Positions 33,953 to 45,181 of a stretch of 64,000 nucleotides of DNA are shown here, in pieces. A program made the position numbers and the translations under genes. A model generated the notes under the pieces. The model was not told where the DNA came from, did not search any database, and was given only the letters and a program-made list of their open reading frames with translations. The stretch lies in contig NZ_CP092074.1 in NCBI RefSeq assembly GCF_024138715.1, positions 124,001 to 188,000 of the forward strand. The letters are read 5' to 3'. The first letter of the stretch is position 1. Each line of letters starts with the position of its first letter. The stretch is from Emticicia sp. 21SJ11W-3 (GTDB lineage: Bacteria > Bacteroidota > Bacteroidia > Cytophagales > Spirosomataceae).

Positions 33953-34789
33953 ATGTTTAGTTTGTTTGAAAAAACCACCTTTGCCTGTAGTAAGCTCATA
34001 ACCAAATACTACAGTACTTCATTTACACTGGGTATACAAACACTTAGCCGTAAATTTCATGACCCAATCTACGGAATTTACGGGTTTGTAAGATATGCTG
34101 ACGAAATTGTTGATACATTCCATGATTTCGACAAAAAAACATTGCTTGACCGATACCGCCACGAAACCTACTTAGCCATAGAAGAAGGCATCAGCCTCAA
34201 CCCTGTTTTGCACTCTTTTCAAAAAGTAGTAAAGCAGTTTAAAATTGAGCAGGAGTTGATAGACGCATTTCTTGACAGCATGGAAATGGACCTTTCTAAC
34301 ACGGCCTACGACAATAAAAATTATAACAAATACATTTATGGTTCGGCCGAGGTGGTGGGCTTGATGTGCCTGCGGGTGTTTTGTGAAGGAGACGAGCCAA
34401 TGTATGAAAAACTGAAAGACCATGCCCGCAGTCTGGGTGCGGCGTTCCAGAAAGTGAATTTTCTGAGAGATATGCAGAGCGATTTTATGGAAAGAGGGCG
34501 GGTGTATTTCCCGAATGTAGATTTCAGCGAATTTGGCGTTTCGGCCAAAACACAGATAGAGCAGGATATCCAGAAAGATTTTGATGATGCCTACATTGGT
34601 ATAATGGCACTACCATCTGGCGCCAGAAAAGGCGTATATCTGGCCTACTGCTATTATCTGAAACTCTTTGGCCGTATCCGTAGTCTTTCTGCTGCCCGGA
34701 TACAACAGGAACGAATTCGCGTACCCGATACCATTAAACTGGCTCTTCTTGCCAAAACCTGGGTGCAGAGCGGCTTTAATGTCATCTGA
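33953..34789 (+). CDS. crtB: Phytoene/squalene synthase
   Basis: A 278-residue trans-isoprenyl diphosphate synthase. The two aspartate-rich motifs are visible: RYADEIVDTFHDFD near residue 45 and NFLRDMQSDFMERGRVYFP near residue 165, which bind the diphosphate-magnesium clusters. Head-to-head condensation of two geranylgeranyl diphosphates to phytoene is expected. It is co-transcribed with crtI and ends at a strong terminator. No crtY, crtZ or crtW is in the window, so later carotenoid steps are encoded elsewhere or absent. Confidence 0.93.
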   Translation: MFSLFEKTTFACSKLITKYYSTSFTLGIQTLSRKFHDPIYGIYGFVRYADEIVDTFHDFDKKTLLDRYRHETYLAIEEGISLNPVLHSFQKVVKQFKIEQELIDAFLDSMEMDLSNTAYDNKNYNKYIYGSAEVVGLMCLRVFCEGDEPMYEKLKDHARSLGAAFQKVNFLRDMQSDFMERGRVYFPNVDFSEFGVSAKTQIEQDIQKDFDDAYIGIMALPSGARKGVYLAYCYYLKLFGRIRSLSAARIQQERIRVPDTIKLALLAKTWVQSGFNVI

Positions 34790-34807
34790 ATTTAACCTCA
34801 ATACTCT

Positions 34808-34838
34808 GCTTGCCGGTTAATAAGCCGGCAAGCTTTTT
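34808..34838 (+). terminator. Terminator of the crtIB operon
   Basis: A 9-bp stem GCTTGCCGG and CCGGCAAGC with an 8-nt loop and TTTTT, 19 bases after crtB. Confidence 0.9.
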
Positions 34839-34850
34839 GTTGTCTTATAC

Positions 34851-34882
34851 TTGGGTAATATGTGATTTTTTTTCTACTTTTG
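34851..34882 (+). promoter_or_regulatory. Promoter of dnaN
   Basis: TTG at 34851-34853, a 21-nt spacer, then TACTTTTG at 34875-34882, an excellent match to the Bacteroidota consensus. Transcription should start near 34889. A DnaA-box-like sequence TTATCCTCA (one mismatch) lies at 34888-34896 across that start. Confidence 0.72.
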
Positions 34883-34970
34883 CTCACTTATCCTCAAACT
34901 AAGCTACTTTTTATGGTATTTTGTGTGAAGGATTGATAATGAGATACTTAATAGAAAAACGCATATACAC

Positions 34971-36095
34971 ATGAAGTTTGTTGTTTCCTCATCTGCTCTG
35001 CTCAGACACCTTTCTACCATCAATGGTGTCATTGCCAGTAACCCGATAGTTCCTATTCTTGAAAACTTTTTGTTTCAGCTTGACAAGGGCAACTTAATGG
35101 TAACGGCTTCAGATATGCAAACGGTTATGATCACCGAATTTGAGGTTGATTCTCGCGATACCGGATCTTTTGCTGTACCCGCCCGCCTTTTGCTTGATAC
35201 CCTGAGAAGCCTTCCTGAGCAGCCTGTTCAGATTAATGTTGACGAAGAGACCTTCGGCACTGAACTCGTAACCGCCAATGGCCGTTATAAGCTGGCCGGT
35301 GAAAACCCGATGGATTTTCCTCGTGTGCCGCAGGTCAACAGAAATTTCAGTATTGAAATGGACTCAGACGTGCTGGGTACAGCCATTGCCAATACTATCT
35401 TTGCCACCAGCACAGACGACCTCCGCCCTGCCATGACAGGCGTATTCGTTCAGGCTTCTGACAAGGCCACTACCTTTGTAGCTACCGACGGACACCGATT
35501 GATACGATACCGCCGCACAGATATTACATCGCCTAATAGTACTTCAATGATTCTGCCGCGCAAGGCGCTTAACCTCCTGAAGTCTTCTTTGCCGGGTGAA
35601 GTATTACCTGTAAAGGCTGAATTCAGTAATTCGAATGCTTTTTTTAGTTTTGGCAATATAAAAATGATTTGCCGCCTGATAGACGAGCGTTTCCCTGATT
35701 ACGAAAACGTTATCCCTCAGAACAACCCTAATAAATTAAAAATTGAGCGCACCGAATTGTTGAGCACCCTGAAACGTATTTCTATTTACTCAAATAAAAC
35801 TACGCATCAGATTCGCCTTAAAATATCTCAGAACGAGCTGGTTATTTCGGCAGAAGACCTGGATTATTCAAATGAGGCAACTGAAAAGCTGGCTTGTGAA
35901 TATGACGGCGACGACATTGAGATTGGGTTCAATGCCAAGTTTTTGATAGAAATGCTCAACAATCTGAGCGTTAAGAATATCTCACTTGAAATGTCACAGC
36001 CGAATCGTGCCGGTTTGATTATACCTGTAGAAAAAGTTGATAACGAAGATACCTTGATGCTTGTAATGCCGGTGATGTTAAATACATACGCATAA
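34971..36095 (+). CDS. dnaN: DNA polymerase III beta sliding clamp
   Basis: A 374-residue clamp made of three similar domains of about 120 residues, of which FVVSSSALLRHLSTINGVI and PILENFLFQLDKGNLMVTASDM begin the first, and FVQASDKATTFVATDGHRLI marks the second. The C-terminus ends in the typical VMPVMLNTY-A-type hydrophobic-pocket strand. It dimerises into the ring that tethers the replicase. dnaA is not adjacent. The gene has its own promoter and terminator. Confidence 0.96.
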   Translation: MKFVVSSSALLRHLSTINGVIASNPIVPILENFLFQLDKGNLMVTASDMQTVMITEFEVDSRDTGSFAVPARLLLDTLRSLPEQPVQINVDEETFGTELVTANGRYKLAGENPMDFPRVPQVNRNFSIEMDSDVLGTAIANTIFATSTDDLRPAMTGVFVQASDKATTFVATDGHRLIRYRRTDITSPNSTSMILPRKALNLLKSSLPGEVLPVKAEFSNSNAFFSFGNIKMICRLIDERFPDYENVIPQNNPNKLKIERTELLSTLKRISIYSNKTTHQIRLKISQNELVISAEDLDYSNEATEKLACEYDGDDIEIGFNAKFLIEMLNNLSVKNISLEMSQPNRAGLIIPVEKVDNEDTLMLVMPVMLNTYA

Positions 36096-36112
36096 GCCGC
36101 TAATTGATATGC

Positions 36113-36153
36113 AAAAGCCCTATAAGCCAGTAATGGTTTGTAGGGCTTTTACT
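36113..36153 (+). terminator. Terminator of dnaN
   Basis: Arms AAAAGCCCTA and TAGGGCTTTT (right arm ends about 36150), then T-rich sequence continuing to 36159. Confidence 0.85.
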
Positions 36154-36188
36154 TTTTTTGATTCAGTATTCTAAAACCGTCAGTAATT

Positions 36189-37178
36189 GTGAACAAGATA
36201 AGCAATTTTTTCTCTCGTATCGGTCTCGACTGGTTTTTAGGCGCCATTATTCTGATGGTTGTCCTGGCCTATTATTTCCCTTCTTTTGGCATTATGCAAG
36301 AGCCTTTCTCCTTAGAAGAACTAGCCAATTATGGAGTGTCGGGCATTTTCTTCTTTTATGGGCTTAAGCTAAGTATAGATAAACTTAAGAAAGGCCTGGC
36401 CAACTGGAAAATGCACCTGGTAATTCAGCTTACTACTTTTGTATTGTTTCCACTCATCGCATTACTGGTAAAGCCCTTATTTAAAGGAGCAGATACAGAA
36501 AGTCTCTGGCTTGGAATTTTCTACCTCGCGGCTTTGCCATCTACGGTTTCATCATCTGTTGTAATGGTTTCAATGGCCAACGGTAATGTGCCTTCGGCCA
36601 TTTTTAATGCCAGTATATCAAGTCTGATAGGCTTGTTTATGACGCCGCTATGGGTAGGTATTTTTGTTGCTGCCGATACCGGCGGTTTTGACACCCAAAG
36701 CATTGTTATCAAACTTTGCCTGCAGGTATTATTGCCACTGGTAATAGGTCTGCTGCTAAATAAGCGCCTGGGCTGGCTGGCTGATAAGCACAAAACCGCT
36801 CTGAAGAACTTCGACCAGTCTATCATTCTGGTCATTATTTATACCTCTTTTTGTAAGTCTTTCGCTTTGAATCTGTTCAGAGATTTATCGTTTATTGAGC
36901 TCATCCTGTTGATGGCCGGTTTGCTTGGCTTGTTCTTTTCAGTTATTATCATAACCCGCTTTATTGCTAAATTGCTGGGGTTCGATATGGCCGATACCAT
37001 TACAGTTATGTTCTGTGGCTCAAAGAAATCGTTAGTACACGGCACTGTCATGTCAAAAGTGTTGTTTACCCAAAGCAGTATTATTGGTATCATCCTTTTA
37101 CCGCTCATGGTTTATCATGCTTTGCAACTGATTGCCGCCAGCATAATGGCCCAAAAGTTTGCGAAGGCACAGCAATAA
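36189..37178 (+). CDS. Bile acid:sodium symporter family protein (SBF-like)
   Basis: A 329-residue membrane protein of the SBF-like/YfeH branch of the bile-acid/sodium symporter superfamily. Ten hydrophobic segments are seen; ILYLAALPSTVSSSVVMVSM-type text around residues 115-135 and FCGSKKSLVHGTVMSKVLF near residue 280 are typical crossover motifs. It begins with GTG at 36189. Cargo is unknown; bile acids are unlikely in a free-living bacterium. It converges on sdhB. Confidence 0.88.
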   Translation: MNKISNFFSRIGLDWFLGAIILMVVLAYYFPSFGIMQEPFSLEELANYGVSGIFFFYGLKLSIDKLKKGLANWKMHLVIQLTTFVLFPLIALLVKPLFKGADTESLWLGIFYLAALPSTVSSSVVMVSMANGNVPSAIFNASISSLIGLFMTPLWVGIFVAADTGGFDTQSIVIKLCLQVLLPLVIGLLLNKRLGWLADKHKTALKNFDQSIILVIIYTSFCKSFALNLFRDLSFIELILLMAGLLGLFFSVIIITRFIAKLLGFDMADTITVMFCGSKKSLVHGTVMSKVLFTQSSIIGIILLPLMVYHALQLIAASIMAQKFAKAQQ

Positions 37179-37216
37179 AAAAACGCCTGTCATTTTCCGG
37201 ATGACAGGCGTTTGTA
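37179..37216. terminator. Bidirectional terminator between the symporter gene and sdhB
   Basis: A 13-bp perfect stem, AAACGCCTGTCAT and ATGACAGGCGTTT, loop of 7, with A-rich and T-containing flanks between convergent genes. Confidence 0.85.
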
Positions 37217-37250
37217 TATTAAATCAGGCCTTAAGCTGGCTTGATGTATT

Positions 37251-38018
37251 TTAAGCAACTGTTGAAGCAATGCTTGCTCCCAGATATTCGCGGTTTAAAC
37301 GCGCTATGTTTTCAAGCGAAATCTCTTTCGGACACTCAATGGCACAAGCACCGGTATTAGTACATGCTCCAAAACCTTCTGCATCCATTTGCGCTACCAT
37401 TTTAATAGCTCTTTCTTCACGCTCAGGTTGTCCTTGAGGTAAAAGAGCCAGTTGCGAAACTTTGGCAGATACAAAAAGCATGGCAGAGGCATTTTTACAA
37501 GCCGCTACGCAAGCGCCGCAACCGATACAAGCTGCAGCAGCAAATGCTTTATCTGCATCTTCTTTCGGAACCGGAATAGCGTTCCCATCCTGCGCGTTAC
37601 CGGTATTAACAGAAATATATCCGCCAGATGCAACAATACGGTCAAGCGCACCTCTGTCTACAACCAGGTCTTTTATAACCGGAAAAGCCATTGCTCTCCA
37701 GGGTTCAACCACAATGGTATCGCCGTCTTTAAAGCTACGCATGTGTAACTGGCAAGTGGTAACGCCTTCAAGCGGGCCATGAGGGCGGCCATTGATATAC
37801 ATTGAACACATACCACAGATACCTTCGCGGCAGTCATGGTCAAAGGCAATCGGTTCTTTTCCTTCAGAAACCAGACGTTCGTTCAGTACGTCAAACATTT
37901 CAAGAAAAGACATGTCTTCTGATATACCACTCACTGGGTAGGTTTCAAGGTTACCGTTAGTTTTTGAATTTTTTTGTCTCCACACTTTCAGTGTGAGGTT
38001 CATATTACCTTCTGACAT
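37251..38018 (-). CDS. sdhB: Succinate dehydrogenase / fumarate reductase iron-sulfur subunit
   Basis: A 255-residue iron-sulfur subunit. The plant-type [2Fe-2S] ligands are in [19 protein letters not shown] and the following TCQLH; the C-terminal ferredoxin-type clusters are in [15 protein letters not shown] and [12 protein letters not shown]. It moves electrons from the FAD of SdhA to the quinone site of SdhC. It is the last gene of the sdhCAB operon. Confidence 0.95.
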   Translation of the reverse strand: MSEGNMNLTLKVWRQKNSKTNGNLETYPVSGISEDMSFLEMFDVLNERLVSEGKEPIAFDHDCREGICGMCSMYINGRPHGPLEGVTTCQLHMRSFKDGDTIVVEPWRAMAFPVIKDLVVDRGALDRIVASGGYISVNTGNAQDGNAIPVPKEDADKAFAAAACIGCGACVAACKNASAMLFVSAKVSQLALLPQGQPEREERAIKMVAQMDAEGFGACTNTGACAIECPKEISLENIARLNREYLGASIASTVA

Positions 38019-38058
38019 AAAGTAAATATTTTAAATTCACCCCTGCCGGGGCAAAGGG

Positions 38059-40041
<1,983 letters not shown>

Positions 40042-40066
40042 ATCAGTATATCAATTAGTCTGAGAA

Positions 40067-40858
40067 TCAATTACCCATTAAGTGTTTTACATAAAAGAAA
40101 ACTGGCATTGCCGCATAACCGATAGGAATAAGGATGGCAAAAATCCAGGTACTGATAAATCTTACCAGTGGCGTGTATTTGGGGTGGTTCCAGCCCAGTG
40201 TCTGAAACGCACTCTGAAACCCATGATACAAGTGGTAAGCCAGAGCAATCATACCTACAATATAAAGTAGAACAAGCAAAGGATTCTGGAAAGCCACTGA
40301 AACTACTTTATAAAGGTCTTTCACAATTACCAGGTGCGTTCCTGTTTCCAGATCGCTTATTTCAACCTTTTTAACCTCCTGTGTATACGTAGAAGGCATT
40401 TCACTGGCTGCTACTTCACCTGTTCTTACGTCTTCAACATATTGTACATAAGGAAGCGGCTCATTGTGGTATTTATACCAGAAGTCACCCATGTGAACAA
40501 CAATATAAACCAGCAGAACAGTTCCTAAAATAGCCATGTTGCGGCTGGACCAAGACGAAGAATTTCTTACAACAGCGTATCTTACAGGGCGAGCCTTACG
40601 GTTTTGATACTCAAGGTACAATCCCCAGAACGCGTGAAATAAGATGAAAAAATAGTTTAAATAAGAAATAACCTTGATAGGAGGAAACGAGGTCATGAAG
40701 ACAGCATAAGTATTGAAACTATAACCGCCGTCTTTTTTGAAAAGCTGTAAATTGCCCGAAAGGTGTACTACAAGAAAAGTACAAAGAAAAAGACCGGTCA
40801 ACGACATCAGAACCTTTTTCCCTATAGAGCTTGATAATGTTTTTGTAAGCCAAGACAT
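40067..40858 (-). CDS. sdhC: Succinate dehydrogenase cytochrome b subunit (type B)
   Basis: A 263-residue, five-helix di-haem anchor: the first helix begins IGKKVLMSLTGLFLCTFLVVHL, which contains one of the haem-ligand His (H-L-S-G-N), with others in FHAFWGLYLEYQ, VYIVVHMGDFW and YHLYHGFQSAFQ. This single-chain cytochrome b558 form is the type B complex seen in Bacteroidota. A hydrophilic insertion of about 45 residues (near residues 122-170) sits between helices 3 and 4. First gene of sdhCAB. Confidence 0.94.
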   Translation of the reverse strand: MSWLTKTLSSSIGKKVLMSLTGLFLCTFLVVHLSGNLQLFKKDGGYSFNTYAVFMTSFPPIKVISYLNYFFILFHAFWGLYLEYQNRKARPVRYAVVRNSSSWSSRNMAILGTVLLVYIVVHMGDFWYKYHNEPLPYVQYVEDVRTGEVAASEMPSTYTQEVKKVEISDLETGTHLVIVKDLYKVVSVAFQNPLLVLLYIVGMIALAYHLYHGFQSAFQTLGWNHPKYTPLVRFISTWIFAILIPIGYAAMPVFFYVKHLMGN

Positions 40859-40943
40859 ACTTTATTCCAGTTTGAAAACTAAAGGTTCAACTATTTTGCT
40901 ATTAAGTAAAAATACTTAGAAAAGTACAATTACATTTGCGGGT

Positions 40944-40974
40944 CAAAAGTAAGCCACAAACTATTTAGAATCAA
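40944..40974 (-). promoter_or_regulatory. Promoter of sdhCAB
   Basis: On the minus strand TTG (40974-40972), a 20-nt spacer and TACTTTTG (40951-40944) form a textbook Bacteroidota promoter. The expected start of transcription is near 40938, about 80 bases before sdhC. Confidence 0.72.
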
Positions 40975-41122
40975 TAAAAATAAAGCCCTTTTTTTAAAAC
41001 AGGCATTTACTGTGGCAAGGGTTGGTTTTTATTCGGAATGATTTCATAATACTAAACCTTTCAGATACAACGAATAAGTTTTTTTTTCGTTTATATTTAC
41101 GGATAATCCTAAATGCGAGCTC

Positions 41123-44002
41123 ATGAAAGCATTGAAATTCTCTTTTTTTTCTGTTATTTTCAGTTTTTTTGCAATCTCACAGGTACAGGCCACACACTTA
41201 CGCGCAGGTGAGATAACCGCAAAAAGAATTTCATCAACTACCCTTACATACAGAATCACTTTAACTACTTATACCGACCAGATAAACGGTGTGCAAGCCA
41301 ACGAGGGTGCCAACACCGTTCAATTTTCGTTTGGCAGTGGTTCGCCGCAATATGAAGTCAGGCGCAGAAAGAAGTTTTTGATTAACGCAGGAACCATGTG
41401 CAACGTTTACGACACCACCTATACCTTCCCCGGTCCGGGTCGTTACACCATCTCCTGTGCCATCACCAACCGAAACGCCAATACAGTTAACCTTCAGGGC
41501 CCAACCGACCAGATTAGTTTTTTTGTAGAAACCACTATCGTGGTGAACGGGGCACTGGGTCTGAACAATACGCCGGTTCTGCTGAATATTCCGGTAGATA
41601 CAGCCGGAGTAGGCAGAAGATTCATCCATAACCCGGGTGCATTTGATGCCGACGGCGACAGCCTGGCTTACCGTTTAACGATGCCGAAAAGAGGAAGAAC
41701 GGATGGGTCGAACGGTGGAGAATTTGCTGCGGGCTACAAAGATCCATCAACATTAGGCGACAGCCGGTTGATAGAAGGGGGTGGCGGGCCATCTTTTTTC
41801 ACTATCAACGCAGAAACAGGCGATCTGATATGGGATTCGCCTGGTCGATTAGGCGTAAATCAGTATCAGGTAAACGTGGCCTTCATAGTAGAAGAATGGC
41901 GGAAAGGGAATGACGGGAGCTACACCAAGATAGGAGAGATAACGCGTGACATGCAGATAATAGTAGTAGAGACACCGAACCGACGGCCGATACTGACAGT
42001 ACCCGGCACACTATGCGTAGAGGCTGGTCAGAAAGTAGAGTTTAACGTAACAGCAAGCGACCCGGACAACCAGAATATACGAATAACAACCACAGGCGGA
42101 GTTTATAACCAGAGTGCAGAAGGAGCAGTGAACTTCATAGCCCCCGAAGCGGCGAAATTCACACCCCTGAATGCGATACAGAAAAGTCCGGCGACAGGTA
42201 CATTCAGTTGGGAGACCAACTGCCGGCACGTGCGGGAACAACCATATGACGTGCTATTCAAAGTAGAAGACTATCCGGGTAGATTTTCGATAACCATGAC
42301 CGACACCAGGACAGTAAGGATACGGGTAATTCCCCCACGTCCGCAGGGTCTTAGCGCTCGCAGTGGAAGCAATGGCGTAGAGCTACGATGGAGCAAATAC
42401 CCGGACTGCAACCTGCCGTCAGAAGACATCAAGATTGATATTTATCGTAAAGAAGGCTGTTCTAACTATATACCCGGCACATGCCAGTTGGGCTTACCAG
42501 AAAGCCTAGGGTTTGTAAAGATAGGCAGTGTTAGTGCCAGAGATACATTTTATCTGGACAACAAAACACAGAACGGAGTAATATACAGTTACAGCATTGT
42601 AGCGACGCTGGCCACAACTGAATTTACAGTAATGAACAGCGTACCATCCAATGAAGCATGTATCGGTAGCGAACTACCCCAGAAAGCGCCAGTAATTACA
42701 AACGTAAGCGTAGAGAGAACCCACAGCGTAAACGGAGTGATACAGCTTAAATGGACAAGGCCCTTAAACTTTGACAGCACAGCCACCAAAGGTCCATATG
42801 CCTACAAGTTATACAGGGCAACGGGCATCAGCGGAGGTACCTTTCAGTTGATAGCCACCATACCTACGCGTGTCAACAAGCAGACAGCAGACACGGTTTA
42901 CACAGACAACGGGTTGAACACCGAAGGCAGCGGGTACACCTATCGTGTATCATTTTTATACGAGACGGATAAAGTATTAGCCGAGAGCCAGATAGCGAGC
43001 AGCGTACGTCTGACGGCGCGTTCAGACGCGCAGCGGATAAGGTTGAGCTGGCAGGCGAATGTACCCTGGAGCAACGACAACCGGAAGCACGTGCTATACA
43101 GAGAAGACAAATCGAACCCGGGAGTATTTCACATCATAGCCGAAGTACCTGTACAAACAGTAAACACCTACAACTACATAGACGACGGTCAGGACCGGTA
43201 CGATGCAGACGGGAACCAGAGCATCCAAATGGAAGTGGGTGTCAGCTACTGCTACAAGATAAAGACAGTAGGGTCATACACACGGCTACCCCAATATGGG
43301 ATACTGGAGAACTACTCACAAGAGAGCTGCGGAATAGTGATAGACGACAGCCCTCCATGCCCGCCCCAGCTAACGATAGACGCATTGAACTGTCAGGAAC
43401 TGGATAGAGAAGCGATATGCCGGGAGAACAGGGTACAGAACACACTAAGCTGGACGACCCCAATAAGCAGTGGGGAGAACACACCTTGCCGGACAGACAT
43501 TGTCGGGTACAACCTATACTATTCGCGATATAAAGGAGAGACAGGGAAACTACTCATTAGGGTAACAGGAGTCCCACCGGCGCAGACATACATACATGAG
43601 CGGTCATTGGCAGAAGGGTTTGCGGGCTGTTACTATGTAACGGCGTTGAGTAGCCTGAACCGGGAGAGTGTAGCGAGCAACGTAGTGTGTAAAGACAACT
43701 GTCCTGCGGTAGAGCTACCGAATGTAATAACGCCAAACGGAGACGGGAAGAACGACACGTTCAGTCCGATGACCTGCGAAGCGTTTATACAAGAGATAGG
43801 GATAGAGATATATAATCGTTACGGGTTAAAGATATATGAGAGTAGCGGTACGAAGGTATTGAGTTGGGACGGAAGGAGCAGCGACGGGAAGGAATTGCCA
43901 TCCGGCACGTATTATTATGTAGCGCGGGTAACGATGCAGCGGTTAGAGAAAACCGACGAGGTACCTGTGGCTATTAAAGGTTGGGTAGAGTTAATCAGAT
44001 AA
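41123..44002 (+). CDS. Large secreted protein with gliding-motility-associated C-terminal domain, copy 1
   Basis: A 959-residue exported protein. Signal peptide about 1-23 (ends S-Q-V-Q-A), then THLRAGEI, a typical start of gliding-CTD proteins; a cadherin-like part around DADGDSLAYRLTMPKR; three or four fibronectin-type modules (about 405-860), and a C-terminal domain from about residue 863 (VELPNVITPNGDGKNDTF ... WDGRSSDGKELPSGTYYY) of the gliding/type IX secretion class. It should be secreted and attached to the surface. From residue 81 on it is almost identical to the gene at 45182. Codon use in the middle favours ATA, CGG, AGG and CTA. Confidence 0.9.
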   Translation: MKALKFSFFSVIFSFFAISQVQATHLRAGEITAKRISSTTLTYRITLTTYTDQINGVQANEGANTVQFSFGSGSPQYEVRRRKKFLINAGTMCNVYDTTYTFPGPGRYTISCAITNRNANTVNLQGPTDQISFFVETTIVVNGALGLNNTPVLLNIPVDTAGVGRRFIHNPGAFDADGDSLAYRLTMPKRGRTDGSNGGEFAAGYKDPSTLGDSRLIEGGGGPSFFTINAETGDLIWDSPGRLGVNQYQVNVAFIVEEWRKGNDGSYTKIGEITRDMQIIVVETPNRRPILTVPGTLCVEAGQKVEFNVTASDPDNQNIRITTTGGVYNQSAEGAVNFIAPEAAKFTPLNAIQKSPATGTFSWETNCRHVREQPYDVLFKVEDYPGRFSITMTDTRTVRIRVIPPRPQGLSARSGSNGVELRWSKYPDCNLPSEDIKIDIYRKEGCSNYIPGTCQLGLPESLGFVKIGSVSARDTFYLDNKTQNGVIYSYSIVATLATTEFTVMNSVPSNEACIGSELPQKAPVITNVSVERTHSVNGVIQLKWTRPLNFDSTATKGPYAYKLYRATGISGGTFQLIATIPTRVNKQTADTVYTDNGLNTEGSGYTYRVSFLYETDKVLAESQIASSVRLTARSDAQRIRLSWQANVPWSNDNRKHVLYREDKSNPGVFHIIAEVPVQTVNTYNYIDDGQDRYDADGNQSIQMEVGVSYCYKIKTVGSYTRLPQYGILENYSQESCGIVIDDSPPCPPQLTIDALNCQELDREAICRENRVQNTLSWTTPISSGENTPCRTDIVGYNLYYSRYKGETGKLLIRVTGVPPAQTYIHERSLAEGFAGCYYVTALSSLNRESVASNVVCKDNCPAVELPNVITPNGDGKNDTFSPMTCEAFIQEIGIEIYNRYGLKIYESSGTKVLSWDGRSSDGKELPSGTYYYVARVTMQRLEKTDEVPVAIKGWVELIR
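41363..44002 (+). repeat. Left copy of a 2.64-kb direct repeat
   Basis: This block and 45425-48064 align without gaps and differ at about 11 positions by eye (four near the start, the rest within about 430 bases of the end). It ends exactly at the stop codon of copy 1; flanking sequence is unrelated. Between the copies lies the LytTR gene. Offset is 4062 bases. Confidence 0.9.
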
Positions 44003-44110
44003 ATAGCAATTCTTGTATATTTGCCTGCTAAGCGGTACAATAAACCAGGCACTGGTTTAGTTTTTAGCTTAAAGACCCACTGAGTGATATCCGGAGTATA
44101 GATTTTAATA

Positions 44111-45025
44111 ATGAATATCCTAAGAGTAATATCTATTACAGGTAACCATTTCCTGAATTTTATCAGAGAGCAGTTAATGGCCCTCGGCGAAGCGTTTAGA
44201 CGGCCCATGGCTACTTCTATTCGTTCTATGAGGGGATTCCTCATTGCCCTCGTAGTAGGGTTATTTGTTGCCATTATTGCAGTAGGAATGCAGCCGTTTG
44301 GCCTCGACTTGTTTAATCATGAGCAAAAAACAGAATTATTACTGGGGTTTGGGCTGGTTGCCTGCATTGGTATGCTAATTGTCAAGTTTGTGCTGCCGGC
44401 TATTTTTCCTGTGTTTTATGATAAATCCAACTGGACAATCGCCCGCCAGGCACTTCACTTTCTGATTATGGTATTGCTTTTGTTGTCATTACTGGCAGCT
44501 TATAGTAATGCGTTTCATATAGTTGTTTTTAAACCAGCCGGCATCCTCAAAATCTTCGCCCTCAGTATTATACCAGTTATTGTTACCACTTTTATTCAGC
44601 AAAAGGTCTTTCAAAAAAAATTCGCCGGTTGTGCAGAAGTAATCAATAAGTCGCTGAAACAACTCAAACCTATTGATGCCAAAGGTGCACCGCCTGTTTT
44701 AAGGCTGAGCAATCATTTCAGTTTATTGCCCAATCAGTTCATTTATGCCGAAATCTCCAAAGATTCTGCCGAAGTATGCTGGCAGAATTTCCTGAGTGTA
44801 GAAAAGACTACCGTTCAGGGCAATATTGAAAAAGAACTATCGGCATTTGACCAGTTCATTTACTTAGATAAAACAATAATTGTAAATACAAGTGGAATCC
44901 AAAAGGTAGAAGGTAATGCAAGAGGCTATAGTGTCAGAATAGCCCGTACCACCAAAGAGGTAGCCGTACCCTGGAAATTCCATAAGTACCTCGAAAAATT
45001 CGCTCAGAAAAACAAGCCATTCTGA
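44111..45025 (+). CDS. Membrane-bound LytTR-domain regulator
   Basis: A 304-residue protein: four hydrophobic helices in the N-terminal half (about 42-60, 77-100, 115-137, 145-168), then a LytTR DNA-binding domain (about 195-298) with FIYAEISKDSAEVCW and FIYLDKTIIVNTSGIQKVEGNARGYSVRI as the characteristic beta strands. It lacks a receiver domain, so it would sense at the membrane or through a partner. It lies between the twin large genes, in the same direction. LytTR members bind direct repeats, but a target is not obvious. Confidence 0.82.
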   Translation: MNILRVISITGNHFLNFIREQLMALGEAFRRPMATSIRSMRGFLIALVVGLFVAIIAVGMQPFGLDLFNHEQKTELLLGFGLVACIGMLIVKFVLPAIFPVFYDKSNWTIARQALHFLIMVLLLLSLLAAYSNAFHIVVFKPAGILKIFALSIIPVIVTTFIQQKVFQKKFAGCAEVINKSLKQLKPIDAKGAPPVLRLSNHFSLLPNQFIYAEISKDSAEVCWQNFLSVEKTTVQGNIEKELSAFDQFIYLDKTIIVNTSGIQKVEGNARGYSVRIARTTKEVAVPWKFHKYLEKFAQKNKPF

Positions 45026-45181
45026 CACCCTTTTTAACTTTATTGACCTGATTATAAAACTCATTCTGAGCGTTATACTCATGTGTGGATTTTTAATTTC
45101 AAAAATCTTGGCAAATATGCACAGCGCACGGGTATTCGTTCGTTCTTATGTGTAACGGACATTAAAATTGTGATGTGACCT

